Shown: positions 59,789 through 64,000 of the stretch, piece by piece
How positions within the stretch are numbered: position 1 is the stretch's first letter
How the letters are laid out: each line of letters begins with the position of its first letter
Assembly: GCA_963978905.1 (NCBI GenBank)
Contig: OZ022259.1
Coordinates: 28,931,994-28,995,993, forward strand
From: Trichostrongylus colubriformis
Taxonomy: Eukaryota; Nematoda; Chromadorea; Rhabditida; Trichostrongylidae
DNA length: 64,000 nt
Reading direction: 5' to 3'
Position numbers and translations under genes: made by a program
Notes under the pieces: model-generated
Seen by the model: only the letters and a program-made list of their open reading frames with translations
What the model was told of the DNA's origin: nothing
Databases searched by the model: none

Positions 59789-59925
59789 GTGGGCAACAGG
59801 GTATGTATCTTCTGATCCAAAACAATTGGTGCAGCAAGACAGGACAATAGACAGTGATAATAGTGAGTGCAGTATAAATATCACCGGTCCTCAACCAGAC
59901 ATACCGAAGTCTCTTGCATTAAATT
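59789..59925 (+). CDS. Candidate exon of the 56072 gene
   Basis: Acceptor gaacag, donor gtaagc. It reads WATGYVSSDPKQLVQQDRTI, then SECSINITGPQPDIPKSL. NIT is an N-glycosylation sequon and the stretch looks lumenal. The + strand assignment agrees with the upstream candidate exons. Family unknown. Confidence 0.4.
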
Positions 59926-60100
59926 GTAAGCCCAGATGAGAGATTTCAAATTCGCTTCGATTTTTTTGCTACAAGGTAGAAAGGTTACGACACATACATG
60001 TCAGAAAAATCAATGGAGCGTACTCTAACTCAATATGTTAGCTTAGGGTATCGTGCACAGAAAAATGATTTTTTCTGTTACCCACTTATTTGTATTGTAT

Positions 60101-60996
60101 TAGGTTGTAAGGAAAGTTCTGGCCGCTTTTTCGCGTTCACAAGAAAAATTTAAATATCAGAGCGCGTCAACATGAATCAGCTGATATATTGTGCTTGTTA
60201 GATAGACAAAAAGTTGCTCTTTCAGAATATATGTTTTACTTGGAATGCCACAAGGTTTTCGAATTATTAGGGAAATTTTAAAGTGCTGCGAAAATGGCAC
60301 TTTTAAGATGATTTCACTTCAAGAGTTCTTGTTTAGCCGAGTCCCAGCGAAGGTGACCACAAATGTGAATACTGCAAGAGAAGGAGGTGAATCACTGGAT
60401 GGAACACGCTGTCTCTGGTTTTAGAAGTGCAGAAATGAGAACGAGCTGCTTGGATTTTCAATTGATCAAATCGCTTTAACTAAAACGGCAGAAGGCGATG
60501 AGCGTCCATATTTGCAGGGAATATCCATAAGTATTGGCCCTCAACAAGCAACCTTAGTTGACCACCTCAAGTGGCCTTGAATTGGAAAAATCCAAAAAAA
60601 TAGCTGCCGCGGGACCCCTTACGGCAGTCATGCGCAAGCGCATTTTACAAATCCTCTTCCACTAATTGAAGCAGTTGCAGGGTAAGGCCCTTACTCGTCC
60701 ATCATGTTCACCAGATCTAGCGCTAACTATGCCCCACTTCCCAAAACATTTGGCCAGCTCCTTCACTAGCAGTGTGTTTAGAAGGAGTGGCAATTTGGAG
60801 TCGAGTTTTTTTCATTTCGCGCAATACAAATTATCAGCCCTTTATCAAATTGAGATCTGTAGGTATGCATAGTGTTGCCAAGAGTATAGCGAATCTAATG
60901 GTGCCCATTCTGTGAGAAAAGATGCACTCTGAGCCGAGTTATGATCTCTCGAAGTTTAAATTTCAAAAACCGGCCAAAACTTTCCTTACAACCTAA
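60101..60996 (+). mobile_element. Degenerate mariner element (896 bp)
   Basis: Ends TTAGGTTGTAAGGAAAGTTC and its complement, flanked by TA. Near the 3' end the + strand reads SCSPDLALTMPHFPKHLASS, a decayed version of the mariner YSPDLAPTDYH region. A full mariner is about 1.3 kb, so about 400 bp are missing. Stops and frame shifts are many. Confidence 0.85.
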
Positions 60997-61020
60997 TATT
61001 GCATGCATGCGGCCCCAGTA

Positions 61021-61303
61021 GGGGCCGCATGCAAAGTTTCACGTGAAAAAGGGAGAATCCGGTTAAGATACAGGGACTCAAAGTTGAATCCACGGGGGCG
61101 TGGCTTCAGAGTGAATGCCAGCCCCATCGTCTGCCGCAGCCGGAGATGCATAGTGGGAGCAGAAAGTTAAGCGAACAGCACCACTCTTCGTTTCCGACAG
61201 CGGCGGGCATTGACTATGAGGCTGCGCTCCCTCAGCCATCAGTTCGAGGTCCTGTATCTTAGCCGGCTTGTCACTTTTCAGCGTGAAACTTTGCATGCGG
61301 CCT
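61021..61303. mobile_element. 283-bp MITE, GCATGCAAAGTTTCAC family
   Basis: Full second copy: GGGGCCGCATGCAAAGTTTC at the left, GAAACTTTGCATGCGGCC at the right, with GATACAGG...CCTGTATCTTA further in. The interior is diverged from the 38493-38790 copy. Confidence 0.85.
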
Positions 61304-61730
61304 TTTTATGCAAATACAACATAGATATGAGTAACTGAGAAATTTATTCTTTGTGCACAACTCCTTTATTACTTAGTGAAGCTCGAGAGCTATGAAACCA
61401 CAATCAATTTTCAGAGTGTTGCGAGGCTTGTGCACTATCTTATTAATATAGGCATGCACAACACATGGTGTGCTTACTTGTCGGAGCTAGTGCAAGGAAG
61501 GGTCCACATCCTGTCTCGCGTCTTTATTCAGTAGCCAGGTGTCTCTTTCTTATCAGGCTTCTGATGCTCTATAGTGACCATTTCCCCTCCTAGGACATTG
61601 AAACTATTTGCGTCTACACTACAGTTTAGCGTTGGTCGACAACGAAATAATTCCTCACACAAGTTAGCTGCGTGTTCAGCAGTGGTATTAATTTACTTTG
61701 TGTTTTGCAGTGCCCTTCAAACTATTGAAG

Positions 61731-61866
61731 ATGGAAGGTTTTCTCGATGTCCAATTGATTTTGTCTATAATTGTAATCATATACTACTTGGTTATTCTAT
61801 ATGTGATCTTCACGGCGAAATCGGCAAACTTGAGATCCTCCTTCTTCCATATTTTCATAATTACAG
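61731..61866 (+). CDS. Candidate first exon of a 7TM chemoreceptor-like protein
   Basis: ATG 20 bases after a strong acceptor (gttttgcag), then MEGFLDVQLILSIIVIIYYL, VILYVIF, a polar stretch and SSFFHIFIIT, ending at gtacaa. One membrane helix followed by a basic turn and SSFFxIFI is typical of the first exon of Srg/Srv-type nematode receptors. No later exon was found. It could instead be an internal exon of the upstream candidate gene, since the phase also fits. Confidence 0.35.
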
Positions 61867-62357
61867 GTACAAATTAATTCCAAAACTTATTAATGAATAA
61901 ATAAATTGGAAGATTTCAATCAAGAATTCAAAACAGGGTGGATTAAATAAAAAATTCTCGTTTTGGATCAATCTCGCAAGTTGATTTGTTTTTGATGTGG
62001 AAGCATTCTGAGTACATACTGTGCCAATATAGTAAACGACGCTCGGCAATCTAGCAGTATATTCCCTACTGACTGATGTGAGCGGCTGTGGACAGTCTCT
62101 TTTAGTTAGCCCAGAAAGTACCCGAACTGAGAACCACACGCTACCAATCAGGGCTGAGCATCGTTATGAAGGGAATTTTGTATACTTATGACCCCAAAAA
62201 GGTCTTCACGCCACCCTCCTCATTTTACCAGTCTCTGGTAATTCCACGCTTTCTACCTTTAGAACTGAATGTAAACAAAGACAACAAAGTGTGGGCAGAG
62301 AACGAAGAATTCAAAACCCATTGTGCATTGGACGGAATACAATGGGATTTTTCAGAG

Positions 62358-63272
62358 ACAGTGATAGGGGTAATGTGAGTAATGTGAACTCTTTGAAGAC
62401 AGTGTTCGGGGTAATGTGGGTGACAGGGAATCCCAAAAGGAGGCATTGACTGAAAAATTACGGGGCTGTAAGGCCTATGTATGGCGAAATCCCTCGCAAA
62501 AGGCGCCCCCTTGAGCAGTGGCGGGGGCGGCCTCATCAGGGCAAGCCGCCTTGGTTAGGGCAGCCCGCCTCCTGGCGACGTGATTAGTGTTTGGTCACGG
62601 TGAGGTTGGTCAAGGAGATCGGCAGGATTGAGAGTATCGCAGCGCGCTTTCTCACTTTTAGCTTGAAGCTCACCACATGAAAATAGATGCTGTCGCATTT
62701 CAGAACATCCCTTCATGTTAACGTTTTGGTAATGTCAATGGAAAACCGTTTTGGTAATGTCAATGCGGACTACCCGCCTCTTGACGAGAAGGTCGTCCGC
62801 GCCTAGAACCAACGGTGGGGAGGGGTCCTATTTTTCGGGTTTTTGTCCATTTCCATCCGTTTTTTTCTATACTGCCCTGTTACTAGGCATCTCGGCTTTC
62901 ATATTCACTACTTCTTTTACCTTTAGTCCGATTTTTTCCTTAAGCTGCCTTTAAGTGGGTCACGCAAGTGAAAGCTAGGGGTCTGAAAGGTCTATGTGAC
63001 GAAATTTGATGAGAAAAAGTGTTTCCGGGCTTTATAAGAGCAGCTACCACTTGTTTTTCAACAGCTACCACTTGTTTTATTCTCAAAAGGGGCAGCTCGC
63101 CCCTTTCTTGGGGCCACCTGCCCCTTTTGAAAATGAACGGGTGGAAGAGGTCTTATTTCTCGGGTTTCCGAGTGTTTCATTCGGTTATTTCTCCGCTTCC
63201 GTACTGTTGCGCACCTCGACTTTCATAGTTAATGATCCTTCCATATTCGGCCCGAATTGCCCCTATCACTGT
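62358..63272. mobile_element. TIR element(s), CAGTGATAGGGG family, probably two joined copies
   Basis: It starts ACAGTGATAGGGGTAATGTG and ends CCCTATCACTGT. The internal family block (TTTTTCGGGTTTTTGTCC and then TATTTCTCGGGTTTCCGAG) occurs twice, near 62835 and 63155. This suggests two copies in tandem or nested. Confidence 0.6.
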
Positions 63273-64000
63273 TTTTATGTAAATTTGCTAACTTATCTTC
63301 ATGATCCTTCCATGTAACCTAGTGAGGTCATAAGTTCTCTGGTAGGTCAGGTAGTATGTAGAAATCAATTGAAGACAATTCGTTTAAAATTCAAATTGCC
63401 GCACTTCAAATCGTCATAGAATCCTTTGTAGGCAGTTTTATGAAACATAAGACAGAAGACTGAGTCCAAGGGTCGCGCGGACCACATTCTAACGCCTGAG
63501 AGTATGCGACTTGCTTAGCACCATCTACTGGTCTGAAACTGCTTTATTTTGTGATGTGTAACATCCCTTGCCTCAAATTTGCTCGTAGCGTACTCTTGCA
63601 CGGATTTTGTGGGGCAGAAGTTGACCAATCGATTCGATGTACTCTCATCCTAGTATATTCTGAGACGCTATGTGACTATAATGATGATACTCGATATGAA
63701 AGTGATCATTTATTAATCCAAGACGGCTCATTGTGATTATGTAATGGCATCGAGGGTGTTATCTAGTTGAAAGTTATCGTTAACTTATAGATATCTCTAT
63801 ATATAAGAAAAAAAACAAAGAAGTTACATACGCTGCACATTCAGGCTATTATTTTTCTCAACGATAATTTTGTGAGCAGCGTAACTAAAACAAAAACTAC
63901 GAAAATGCCGCTCTATGAGTTGCCTCAGTCATGTCGAGCATTTAATCAAAAGACATGTCAAAAACTCCCATCATTGATCGGGAAACCTCTGAAGAATAGG
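63273..64000. other. No recognised gene
   Basis: AT-rich end of the window. No motif or exon pattern found. Confidence 0.4.

Overview
This is nuclear DNA of a nematode, most likely a rhabditine (clade V) parasite such as a strongylid; the species is inferred, not read. The evidence is a rabphilin gene with nematode-style splice sites and an SL-type acceptor just before its start codon, a BEL/Pao retrotransposon of the nematode env-bearing kind, mariner remnants, and very large repeat-filled introns.

The one well-supported host gene is a rabphilin orthologue (rbf-1) on the + strand, from about 9606 to 42994. I assembled 21 coding exons by splice sites, phase and similarity. All phases join, giving 2418 bp of CDS (805 codons plus stop). 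The order is an N-terminal Rab-binding helix, a FYVE-like zinc finger with eight Cys, an SGAWFYK motif, a Ser/Pro-rich linker, C2A and C2B. Both C2 domains keep their calcium-binding Asp residues. The protein should link Rab3/Rab27 to membranes and SNAREs on synaptic or dense-core vesicles.

Intron 3 (14011-28809) holds a 9.96 kb BEL/Pao element on the - strand (14891-24850) with two identical 227-bp LTRs. Gag, protease, RT, RNase H, integrase and most of a phlebovirus-like envelope lie in one 2591-codon frame; the envelope C-terminus lies in the -1 frame. A 13-copy, 48-bp tandem repeat sits in its leader. A paralogue of its flanking repeat, at 47445-48070, carries at the matching position a solo LTR with a clean 5-bp duplication.

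The rest is mostly repeats: a 266-276 bp satellite (1105-2075), a palindromic mariner derivative (11779-12452), a second mariner relic (60101-60996), several TIR or foldback families, and two inverted Penelope-like elements with GIY-YIG endonuclease (51369-55918). Downstream are only candidate exons: a possible type II membrane protein (56072-59925) and a possible 7TM receptor first exon (61731-61866). No tRNA, rRNA or CRISPR array was seen.
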